From Beta vulgaris subsp. vulgaris (Eukaryota; Streptophyta; Magnoliopsida; Caryophyllales; Amaranthaceae): a DNA stretch of 64,000 nucleotides. A program made the translations under genes and the position numbers. Location of the stretch: assembly GCF_026745355.1 (NCBI RefSeq), contig NC_079209.1, positions 20,847,571 through 20,911,570 of the forward strand, written 5' to 3'. The notes beneath the pieces are model-generated. The model worked only from the letters and a program-made list of their open reading frames with translations, had not been told where the DNA came from and did not search any database. Shown here in pieces: positions 23,041 through 32,906 of this stretch (the stretch's first letter is position 1; each line of letters begins with the position of its first letter).

Positions 23041-23726
23041 CACAAGGAGTTTTTTCCACCTGTGTAAATCAATAGAATTGATGACCTACCATTAAGTATC
23101 AATCAATAGAATTCTCGTGGCATCTGTTGATATTGAGGGTCCGTCTCTAATAAGATCCAAGCCCTCTATTGATAGTCCACGTAGTGACAAACTAAATGGA
23201 ATTCTAGTTCGTATTGAGAACACCCTTCTCACTTTATTTGTGTTTTAAGAAGAACAAAATAAGAATAACTTCTTTTCTTCTCCTTTCTCTCTTTGGCGGA
23301 TTTTTCCCAAGGTTGCAAGTGAGAGATTTCTTCTCATTTCTCTCCTCTAATAGCCGGCCCAGAGGGCTCGAATTAGGCTACAAAATCACCTCATAATCTT
23401 GCCCATAATAGAAGATATATTAAGCATCTAATATAATTAATTGATCATTACCACTTTGGAAATAGAGTAAGTGATTATTACCCTTTAATTATCACCTAAA
23501 ATGCCGCCCACATAGCTTGTACAACTACAAGTTGTGGTCGGTCCAATTCACAAATAAGTCTAATTGTCACTAACTTGTTTGACCCAATAGGATCAGCTAT
23601 ATTTACCAGTAATTAGAGTATTTAATTACATATCATAATTGGTCTATAGCAAGACATCATAATCACATAAATTAAACTGATTAATTTCTAAAAAATAAGT
23701 TGAACATTGTTAGGACATTTCCAACA

Positions 23727-24502
23727 GTCTCCAACTTGTCCGCAACAAGTGGTCAACTTACTATTCCTTTGTCCCTTAATGTCTCATTTGGATAAAAGGT
23801 AAGCTACAGTCATCCTTATAGAATTCAAATATGTTTCTTGAACTCCGAGTCAGACAGTCAAAACAAATGATCAAACTTTTGATCCATTTGAGCGTGGTCA
23901 TGCATTTTCAATCTTAACTTCTCGAGTGGCTAGGAGACAATGATCCCCTAAGGGAGGACAATACCATCTTGTTCAATTGTGTTCCTCCATATAAATCTAA
24001 GTAACCCGAAAACTGCCTTTATAGCCCCCTATTACTGAATAATGTTTTACAGTATCAGAACTACAAGTCATGATATAAGAAAGCACAAAGAACTTAGGTT
24101 TGAGGAATTTAAAATAGACTAGTGAGTGCTCTTATGACTTTTATAAACCTACAGAGCTCCCACTACGGGTCGGTCCGGTATATGTTCTCAAACACTTATA
24201 CCTATATGATTAGTCAGGTATACATGCCTCCATGATCAAGAAACTAGATCATCAGAATTAACTCATATGCTAATCATTGAATGTCATCCATGTTCCTACT
24301 TGATAACATGATTAAGGATCATAATATGATTTACAATTTATGTTCACAAAATAAGGTTTTAAAATCAACTTTGCTTGATTTCCTATATAGAATTGTAAGT
24401 CAGTTTGGGCTTTACTCAATTAAACCAATATTGAAGTAAAAGATAATGTATTAATGAACCCATGTTTTCCAGTTACGAAATAACGATAAAACCAAAAACT
24501 AG
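23727..24502 (-). other. Copia-2 3' non-coding region and polypurine tract
   Basis: In element sense this follows the RNase H stop and leads to GCGGACAAGTTGGAGAC directly before the LTR start at 23726. There is no coding content. Confidence 0.6.
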
Positions 24503-26141
24503 CTACATTCAGCAATGCGCTTGAGTCCAATCGCCTGAGTATGACCCTCATGTTTAGCTTGAAAAAGGGGTTTGGTGAGTGGATCAGCAACATTTGCGTC
24601 AGTGTGAACTTTACAAATTCATATATCGCCTCTATCGATGAACTCTCAAATAATATGATATGTCCTAAGTACATGCTTAGACCTATTGTGTGACCTTGAT
24701 TTCTTTTGCCTGAGCTGTGGCACCATTGTTGTCACAGTAGAGATCCACAGGATTATCGATGCTAAGGACCACCCCAAGTTCGATGATGAACTTTTTGATC
24801 CACACAGCTTCCTTTGCAGCTTCGGAAGCTGTGATGTACTCTACCTATGTCGTTGTAGAATCAGTAATAGTGCTCTACTTGGAACTTTTCCAACTCACTA
24901 CTCCTCCATTCAGACAAAAGACAAATCCAGATTGAGATTTGAAATCATCTTTGTCTGTTTGAAAACTTGCATTGGTGTAACCTTTTACAACGAGCTCGTC
25001 TTCCTCACCATATACTAAGAAGTTCTCCTTAGTTCTGCTAAGATACTTGAGGATATTCCTAGTTGCAGTCCAATGTTTCTCTCCATGGTTGGATTGAAAC
25101 TTGTTGCATGCGCTCAACGCATATGGTTGTCTGGCCTCGTACACAACACGACATACATAATGGAACCTATTGCTGAAGAATAAGGCATTCCATTCATTCG
25201 CTTTTGCTCATCAGGAGTGAAAGGACTTTGAGTCTTGCTAAGCGATATACCATGTGACATGGGTGCGAAACCCTTCTTAGAGTTTTGCATAATGAATCTA
25301 GTCAAGACCTTATCAATATAAGTGCTTTGACTAAATCAATATTCTAGATCTATCCCTATAGATCTTGATTCCCAAAACGTACTAGGCTTCACCCAAATCC
25401 TTCATTGAGAAATTCTTCCCAAGGTAGGTCTTTACAGACTCTAACATAGGAATGTATTTCCCATGAGGAGTATGTCATCCAGATACAATATGAGAAAAGC
25501 AATCTTGCTTCCACGCACTAACCTTCTTGTGTACACAACACTCTTCTTCATTTCTTATGAAGCCAAACTCTTTGACAACTTGGTTGAAACGAAGATTCCA
25601 GCTCATAGAAGCTTGTTTAAGACCATAGATGGCCTTGTTAAGCTTACATACTTTCCCAATATTCGTGGGATCTTCAAAACCTTCGGGTTGTGTCATATAC
25701 ACTTCCTCTTCCAGAATCCCATTCAGGAAGGCTGTTTTGAAGTCCATTTGCTAGATTTCATAATCATGAAATGCTGCTATGGCTAGGATTATTTTGATAG
25801 ACTTAAGCATAGCAACTGTAGAAAAGTTCATCATAGTTTACACCATGAATTTGAGTGAATCCCTTTCCAACCAGTCTTGCTTTTAAAACACTAGGTTTTC
25901 CATCCATGTTTGTTTTTATCTTGTAAACCCATTTGTGCTTAATAGGTTTGATGTTGTCAGGCAGATCAACTATGCCCCATACTTGATTTTCATACATGGA
26001 GTCTATTTCAGAATTCATGGCTTCAAGTCATTTACTGGAATCTTGGCTCTCTAAAGCAGCCTTGTAGGTTTCGCGTTCGCCACTTGCTAAAAGTAGTATT
26101 TCACCACCTTCAGTCACGAGAAATCCATGTTTCACGGGTTG
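24503..26141 (-). pseudogene. pol: Copia-2 reverse transcriptase - RNase H (broken)
   Basis: Pieces in element order: WVYKIKTNMDGKPSVLKARL and VGKGFTQIHGVNYDELF (26018-25803), then MDFKTAFLNGILEEEVYMTQ and LNKAIYGLKQASMSWNLRF (25747-25475), the end of RT, and RNase H with SQSGFVFCLNGG, VEYITASEAAKEAVWIKKF and DLYCDNNGATAQ, closing with GLKRIAEC and a TAG at 24505-24503. The usual YVDD region is disrupted. Multiple frameshifts and stops occur. Family role: cDNA synthesis and RNA removal. Confidence 0.9.
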
Positions 26142-27391
26142 TCAATGTTCCCTTTTAGACCTACGAGGGGCCATTACCACAACTTTTGCTTCATTAACTT
26201 GTAAAGATGCTTCAGCTTCTAAAGTATCTGATTCTTGCTGGATACCAGCCATTATCGAATGATCTAGTGGCTCTAGAACTTCATCAAGTTCGATTTTTCT
26301 CCCACTCTTTATTTTAGAAAGCAAGTCCTTTTCTAAGAAGAAAGCGTCGCGAGCCACAAACACTTTGTTTTCAGCGCGATTGTAGAAGTAATAGCCTTTT
26401 GTTTCTTTTGGGTCGCCCACAAAGAAACATTTATCTGATTTAGGTGCTAACTTATCTGAAATCAACCTTTTGGCATAAGCTTCGCAACCCCAAATCTTAA
26501 GAAAATACAATCCGGGAGCTTTCCCTCTCCATATCTCATATGGTGTCTTTTCAACTGCTTTAGTTGGAGCCCTATTTAGTGTTAAGATTGCGCTGAGAAG
26601 AGCATGTCCCCAAAAACTAATCAGAAGATCAGTCTCACTCATCATTGATCATACCATATCTAGTGAAGTATGATTTCTCCTTTTAGACACTCCATTCAGT
26701 TGTGGTGTGCCAGGAGGAGTTAATTATGAGAGAATCCCATAATCCTTTAGATGATCATCAAACTCTTGGCTTAGATGCTCGCCACCTCGATCAGATCTAA
26801 GTGCTTTGATTATTTTACCAAGTTGGTTTTGTACTTCATTCTGAAATTCTTTGAATTCTCTAAGGATTTAGACTTTTGCTTCATTAAGTAGAGATACCCA
26901 TATCTACTTAAGTCATCATTAAAAGTGATGAAGTAACTGTAATCGCCTCTAGCATAAATTGACATTGGGCCACACACATCAGTATAAATGAGGCCTAAGA
27001 TATCACTTGCTCGTTCATCTTTTTCGATAAAGGGTGATCTAGTCATTTTGCCCATTAAACAAGCCTCACAAACATCATATGATTCGAAGGGGAACGAGTT
27101 TAGAAGTCCATCCTTATGAAGTTTCTGAACACATTTCTCATTTATATGGCCTAAAAGACAATGTCAAAGGTAAGTTTGATTTGAGTCATTTGACTTCTTC
27201 TTCTTAGTTTTGATGTGATAGATTGGTTTGTCTAACTCTAATATGTAAAGACCATTGATGCAATGAGCATCACCATAGAAAATATCATTTTTATAAAAAG
27301 AAAATATATTCTTAATATTAAATGATAACCCCTCTTTATCCAAACCGATATAGATATTAGGTTTCTTCTTATAGCAGGAACAAAATAACAA
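26142..27391 (-). pseudogene. Copia-2 integrase (broken)
   Basis: The pre-integrase zinc region reads HINEKCVQKLHKDGLL and CEACLMGKM. The first catalytic Asp lies in LIYTDVCGPMSIYARGDYSY (27055-26810). A degenerate stretch with several stops (26645-26810) covers the D2/E region. The C-terminal part, with ILTLNRAPTKAVEKTPYEIW and KIWGCEAYAK, is open at 26645-26142. The order is as in all Copia elements, with integrase before RT. Confidence 0.88.
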
Positions 27392-27401
27392 TTATGAAGT
27401 T

Positions 27402-28131
27402 CTAACATAAGCCCAGAGGCAAAGACAAAACATAAGTGCCTACTTCTAGTGCCTCAACCCTTGCTTTAGTCCCAACGTGTAGTTCCACTTCACCTTTCTT
27501 GAGCATTCTACTTTCCTTAAGATCCTGCAAATTTGAACAAATGTGAGAAGCTGCACCAGTATCAAATACCCAAGAAGTAGAATCGGTAAGATTAATATCA
27601 ATTACATTGATATAAATCACATATGTACCTGAAGGAGACTTGGATGTTGAAATTACAGTTCCATTCTTCTTGTCCTTGAGGTACTTGGGACAATTCCTCT
27701 TCCAGTGACCATGGCCATGATAGTAATGGCACTCCTGGTCTGGATAGCACCCTTACCATTGCTTTTGGTGATCTTATTTCCCTTGCCATGTTTCTTAAAA
27801 CCCTTCCCCTTTTGCACCATAAGGACATATTTGGTGGCTTTAGGAGCTACTTTGATGTCACGCTCGGCAGTGACGAGCATGACATGTAGTTCCATCAAGG
27901 TTTTGTTCAAGCCTTGCATGTTTTAGTTTTGGCGAAAAGCGCTAAAACTATCATGAAGCGAGTATAAGATAATGTCAGTGGCCAGCTCTTGGCTATAGGG
28001 GAAACCCAACATGCATGTTTTTCAAAAAGACTATTCATTTTGAGAACTATTCATTTTGAGAACATGATGTCCGACGGGTTTTCCTTTTTCAAGCTTGGTT
28101 GACACTATCTGCGTGTGGGTGTCATAATGCT
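27402..28131 (-). pseudogene. Copia-2 gag C-terminus, zinc knuckle and protease (broken)
   Basis: The CCHC-type knuckle (with CHYYHGHGHWKRNC at about 27735-27694) is followed by the retropepsin active site WVFDTGAASHICSNLQDL at about 27570-27520. Upstream gag is degenerate and includes a duplicated word ACTATTCATTTTGAGAAC at about 28031-28068. Gag is cut at 28131 by Athila-2; bases 28127-28131 (ATGCT) are its TSD. Confidence 0.85.
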
Positions 28132-29634
28132 TGATGTGTCATATTTTTATATAGGTTTTAGTTGCATTTAGGTTGCATTCTAGGAACATTTAGGTGTATT
28201 TTATTTCATAATTACACACTTTTACTCAATTTGCGAAATTTTACTCCTCTTGTGCGTTTTTGGTATTCCTTGATGAATTTCAGATATCGAGAACATAATT
28301 GGAGCATTATTGGGCAAGCTTGAGTACTTAGGATCAAATGGAAGCAAGCTACATTGATAAGGATCATTTTGGATGTATTTGAGTGCAAATTGGAGCTCAA
28401 TTGGAGTTGAAATTCATTGATATAGTTGCGGAAATTGAGTCATGCTCACTCCTTTATCGATAACTTCTGACTCGATGCTGATATTGGGCTGATTCGAAAG
28501 GCATTGGAAAGTAGGCTTGAAGAGCTTTCCAACGATAGGCTGCACGGCCCAAGGCAAGTTATATTCAAAGAGATATGGGCCTTGCAAGTTGGCCCAGTTT
28601 TGCTGAAATTTCCGGGGCACGCGGACTGCACGATTTCGGACTCTTAATGATTTAATTAGATCTTCCTTATCTTGTAATTAGGGTAGGGCCACGAGTATTA
28701 AGGAAAAAAGATTGATTTTTGGGGATTCTTTTAGAGAGAAATCATGTGAGATTGGTTTTTACTTCTTCCTCTTGGACGCTTCTTCACGTTATTTCATCAC
28801 GTTCTCCATTATTTCTTCAAGTCTTTGCTTTCAACATTCAAGTTTGCAATTTCATCAATTAATTCAAGTATTATTTTCTTTTCTCTATTCTATTTATTAT
28901 TATTGTTAATCATGCTTTCTTTTAATATTTATTTTGTTTATTCAATCATCATGTGTGAGTAGTTTTCTATTCTAGGGTTAGGTTGAACCCTAATATGAAT
29001 TGATGCTTGTTTAATTTCCAATTCCCAACTTTGATTAATTTATGATTCATTTATTTTAGGGTTGGTTTTAATTATCAATTTATGACTAGAAATAGTATAT
29101 GTTGAATGTGATTATTTTTGCAACGAAAGTTGAATCTTAATCGAATCTAGAACCCTAATTTTAGATAAAGGAAATCATCACGAAAGTAGTTGGTGGAATT
29201 TATTAGGATGTTAGGATGCTATTTCTAATGTCCTTAATTTGCATGACTCCATGAAAATAGGCATGATTGCATTGTTAGGGAAGCTATTGATTGATCGAAA
29301 GAAATCCTTAGTATTATTAGGGCGCGTCTATCCTATGAGTTATTTATTAGTTAATTAAAGGAAAAGGGATTGTTTGTGGCATTAATTCGTATTAGTGGGG
29401 ATACTTAAACCTAGATGTCTTTAGTCTTTGATTCACTCTTGATAATTTCATTTGCTTTAGTTACTTAGATTAGTTCATCATCACTTATTTGGATCACTTG
29501 CTTAGTATTAATTAGAGTCAATTTAACTACTTTGAATCAGTTAGTCTCTTGGGATTCGATCCTTACTTGTCTGACTACATTAGTTAGGAGGAATAGTTAG
29601 GTTATTTTTGTTAGGTACGCGACAAGCCTTTCAA
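28132..29634 (+). repeat. Athila-2 5' LTR
   Basis: Nearly identical to 35775-37279, with only scattered single-base differences visible, suggesting a fairly recent insertion. It ends GACAAGCCTTTCA. Confidence 0.94.
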
Positions 29635-29639
29635 ATTTT

Positions 29640-29657
29640 GGCGCCGTTGCCGGGGAC
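29640..29657 (+). other. Athila-type primer-binding site (tRNA-Asp)
   Basis: TGGCGCCGTTGCCGGGGA, five bases after the 5' LTR, is the canonical Athila/Tat PBS. Confidence 0.92.
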
Positions 29658-29778
29658 TAACAGTATTTAAATTAGTTATTTTTGATTTTATTTTTGCTAA
29701 GTTTTTCTTTTAGTTTGCTGCTTCAGCTATCATTTCTTGTTTATTTGATCTTTTGTTTTTTAGTTCTTTCTTTGTTGC

Positions 29779-31266
29779 ATGCAAACTCGACGTAGAGGTC
29801 CACAGAATTTGATTCCTCTAGATCTTGAAATCGAAGCCAGTGCACGCAAGCAAGGAAGTACAAAGAGACGAAATAAGAATAAGAAGAAAGCAATGGGTGA
29901 AGAAGCAACTAAAACTCTTTCGGAGTATGGTGTACCAGATACTACAACTGGTGCATTATCGAGCATTGTTCGACCAGCCGTCAATGCTGCAAATTTTGAA
30001 CTTAAGCCTCAGTTCATCCAGTTCATCTCCAATGATTCATTTGCAGGGTTACCTAATGAATGCCCTGTGAGTCACATTGCCAGTTTCATGGAGAAATGCG
30101 ACACAGTGAAAATCAACAATGTGAGTGAGGATGCTATTCGACTACGCCTTTTTCCTTTCTCTCTTCGCGATAGGGCAAGGGAGTGGTTGAGAAATGAAGG
30201 TGTCGAAACTTTTGATACATGGGGAAAACTTGCCAAAGCATTCTTGGTGAAGTTTTTGGGGAAAGAAAAGACCACGAAGCTGAGGAATGAGTTAGCAACC
30301 TTTGAGCAAGATGACGACGAATCATTATATGAAGCATGGAGAAGGTTTCTACGTTTGCAAAGACAATGTCCTCATCACGGGATTCCTGAATGGATGTTGA
30401 TACAAACCTTCTACAATGGTTTGACACATGAGTTTCGTATCTACATTGATGCTGCTTCAGGTGGTTCCCTTATGACTAAGAACCCAACCGAAGCAAAGGA
30501 GTTGATTGAGAAGATGGCGGCCAATGACAACTACCATCCAAATGGTTGTAATCGTGCTAAGAAGGGAGGTAAATATGATGTTGATGCGCTAACCACTTTG
30601 ATTAATATTGTGCAGGCACTGTCTCACAAGTTTGATCAACTCCAAGCTGGTTCATCTATGATGGTCTCATGTCAGATGTGCGGAGTACAAGGACATGCTG
30701 CTACAGAATGTCAAATCAACAATGATAGGATGACAATTGAGCAAGCCAATGCTCTTTATAACTCCAATCCAAAGCAGCCATATGATCCTTATTCTAACAC
30801 GTACAATGAAGGATGGAAGCATAATCCTGCATTTTCCTATAAGAACACTCAAGCACAACTCAATCCACCTCCTACACCTCGCAACAACTTTAATGCACCA
30901 CCAGGTTTTCAAGTTAGAGCCCCATTCAATCCTCACGTCCATCAAAGTGTTAATCAGCAACCTCCTCAAATTCAACAGAAGAGCAACTTGGAGATTATGA
31001 TGGAGAACCTTTTAGCCCAACAAACTAACTTCATGGCTCAACAAGGCAAGCAAAATGAGAAGACTGATAACGCAATTCAACAAATTCAAGCTCAGAACAA
31101 GCTCTTGGAAAGTCAAATAAGCCAACTTGCACATCAGGTGGGTCAATTATCAAAAGCTCCTGGTCATTTTCCAGGTAATAGTGAACAACCATCTAAGGGT
31201 CATATCAATGTTGTGATTTTGAGGAACGGAAAAGAGCTACAAGATCATCCTTTGGAGACGGTTTAA
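29779..31266 (+). CDS. gag: Athila-2 gag polyprotein (495 aa, open)
   Basis: One uninterrupted frame from MQTRRRGPQNLIPL. Residues about 100-215 form the retrotransposon gag (capsid) domain with RLFPFSLRDRAREWL and QRQCPHHGIPEWMLIQTFYNG; residues 298-311 are a CCHC knuckle CQMCGVQGHAATEC; residues about 340-420 are Pro/Asn/Gln-rich; residues about 425-470 are a Gln-rich helical segment with LLESQISQLAHQVGQLS. The TAA at 31264-31266 is in the same frame as the protease that follows, so in an intact element gag and pol were probably one frame and this stop is a single mutation. It forms virus-like particles in the cytoplasm (family knowledge). Confidence 0.88.
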   Translation: MQTRRRGPQNLIPLDLEIEASARKQGSTKRRNKNKKKAMGEEATKTLSEYGVPDTTTGALSSIVRPAVNAANFELKPQFIQFISNDSFAGLPNECPVSHIASFMEKCDTVKINNVSEDAIRLRLFPFSLRDRAREWLRNEGVETFDTWGKLAKAFLVKFLGKEKTTKLRNELATFEQDDDESLYEAWRRFLRLQRQCPHHGIPEWMLIQTFYNGLTHEFRIYIDAASGGSLMTKNPTEAKELIEKMAANDNYHPNGCNRAKKGGKYDVDALTTLINIVQALSHKFDQLQAGSSMMVSCQMCGVQGHAATECQINNDRMTIEQANALYNSNPKQPYDPYSNTYNEGWKHNPAFSYKNTQAQLNPPPTPRNNFNAPPGFQVRAPFNPHVHQSVNQQPPQIQQKSNLEIMMENLLAQQTNFMAQQGKQNEKTDNAIQQIQAQNKLLESQISQLAHQVGQLSKAPGHFPGNSEQPSKGHINVVILRNGKELQDHPLETV

Positions 31267-32899
31267 ACTGAGAAAGTGGTAGAGAATGAGATTGTCGAAG
31301 AAGAGAAGAAGGAACCTACTCCTACCCCTATTCGACCTTACACGCCACCAGTTCCATTCCCACAAAGGTTGGCCTGTGCAAAATTAGAGAAGAAATATGG
31401 GAAGTTCCTTGATATACTGAAGAAGTTTCACATAAACATACCATTCTTGGAGGCTATCTCTGAGATGCCATCTTATGCAAAATTTTTGAAAGACATGCTC
31501 TCAAACAAGCGGAAGATCGAGGAAAATGCAACTGTTTCACTTACAGCAGAATGTAGTGCTATTTTGCAGAATAAACTTCCCAAGAAGTTAGGAGAACCGG
31601 GTAGCTACTCTATTCCTGTGAAGCTAGGAGATATCGAAATAAAAAAGGCACTTTGCGATCTCGGCGCAAGTGTTAGTCTAATGCCTTTGTCTATATGCAA
31701 GAAGCTTCAAATGGGTGACCCAAAACCCACACGTATTTCCCTACAATTAGCAGATAGAACTGTCAAGTATCCACTTGGTATCCTGGAAGATGTTCCCCTC
31801 CGTGTTGGGAAGTTTTTCATTCCATGTGACTTTGTAGTAATGGAAATGGAGGAAGATGCACATGTCCCTATCATTCTGGGGAGACCTTTCCACTGCAGGA
31901 GCCATCATTGACATGAAGAATGGAAAGATTACCTTTGAAGTAGGTACTGAGAAGATGGAGTACAATCTCACAAACTCCATGGAAGCTCCTTCTATGGGAG
32001 AGACTATCTATAGAGTGGATGCTCTAGATGAGGCGATAGAGGTAAAAGCTGCTAGTATACAGCTTAATGATTCACTGCAAACCGCCCTCATGGGAAGTGC
32101 TGATGAAGAGGATCGGGATAATAGGGAGTACAAGAGGCTCTTAGAGGAACCACATTCATTACCTTGTATTGAGCCTATCAAGGAGGTGTTGACACACGAA
32201 GAATCTAAGGAGAGTACTATGTTTCCTGAGGTAGAGTTAAAAGTTTATGAAAACTCAAGGTTGTACAAAAAACGAAGGAAAAGGTGGCCTGACAAGCATA
32301 TCATGCGGCGAGGATTTCATGAAGGAGAGTTAATTTCACTATTCAACTCTCGATTGAAGTTATTTCCTGGTAAGCTTCGCTTAAGGAGGTCTGGTCCATT
32401 CAAAATCCTTACGGCTCGTTTGGTAGTTGGTCATAAATGGTGGTAATGGGAATGAATTTGTGTGTAAATTTGTGAAAAATATCATTGTCCATTCCCATGG
32501 TAATGCTAATTTATCCTAAAGTGTCCACTTTCCTTCTTGAATTTTCATTCCCATCCAATACCACCTTGTAGGGTGGTAATGAGTGGTAATGAAAATTAGT
32601 TCCCCTTGGAGACAAAAACACAAGTTTAGGGGTGAGATTGCTTGCTCATGGAGAAAAAATGTCACCCCATGGAGATTTTAAGGGTCTTTCCCTAATAAAA
32701 TTACACTTAAAATTCATTCCCATTACCACAATTTATTAACGACTACCAAACGGGCTGTTAAGGTCTTTCCGTATGACTCGGTTGAGATTTGGAGTGAAGC
32801 AACCGGCTCTTTTAAGATAAATGGACAACGTCTTAAGCACTACCGAGAAGATGAACCTACTGAAGGGAAGGCGGTTTACACCCTTTCCGACCCTTATTC
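31267..32899 (+). pseudogene. Athila-2 protease joined to the integrase C-terminus (large pol deletion)
   Basis: 31276-31911 continues the gag frame: PPVPFPQRLACAKLEKKYGK and the protease site CDLGASVSLMPLSICKK. A small deletion near 31890 (in the GRPFLATTGA block) shifts the frame. The next segment passes at about 32242-32250 from the post-protease acidic linker directly into YENSRLYKKRRKRW and [14 protein letters not shown], which belong to the integrase C-terminus. After the MITE it resumes with KVFPYDSVEIW and ends TLSDPYSE at about 32906. Compared with Athila-1 (about 7605 to 10020), RT, RNase H and the integrase core are missing. Confidence 0.9.
32412..32757. mobile_element. Tourist-like (PIF/Harbinger) MITE
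   Basis: The ends are CGGCTCGTTTGGTAGTTGG and, reverse-complemented, CAGCCCGTTTGGTAGTCG; the inverted similarity continues into GTGGTAATGGGAATGAA. The TSD TTA is at 32409-32411 and 32758-32760. It is 346 bp, has no coding sequence, and splits the integrase GPF...PYD block. Confidence 0.9.
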
Positions 32900-32906
32900 A
32901 GAGTGA

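Larger units (their letters stand above)
17382..23064. mobile_element. Non-autonomous CACTA (En/Spm) transposon carrying host gene fragments
   Basis: The left end is CACTAGTGGAAAAAAC; the reverse complement of the right end is CACAGGTGGAAAAAAC (14 of 16 identical). The 3-bp TSD TAA flanks it (17379-17381, 23065-23067), and the empty site is seen in the other LTR of Copia-2 at about 39412-39430. Dense subterminal repeats of AAGTGCTCCGGTT lie at both ends. No transposase-like frame is present. The 5.7-kb interior holds exon-like fragments, all on the minus strand, with matching splice signals (Pack-CACTA type). Confidence 0.92.
17283..23726 (-). repeat. Copia-2 left LTR, interrupted by a CACTA element
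   Basis: 17283-17381 and 23068-23726 together match the right LTR (39318-39803 plus 63888-64000). Without the insert it is about 758 bp. The sense start TGTTGGAAATG is at the right (23726) and the sense end CCTATA at the left, giving TG...TA rather than TG...CA in both LTRs. It is internal to the element and does not encode protein. Confidence 0.9.
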
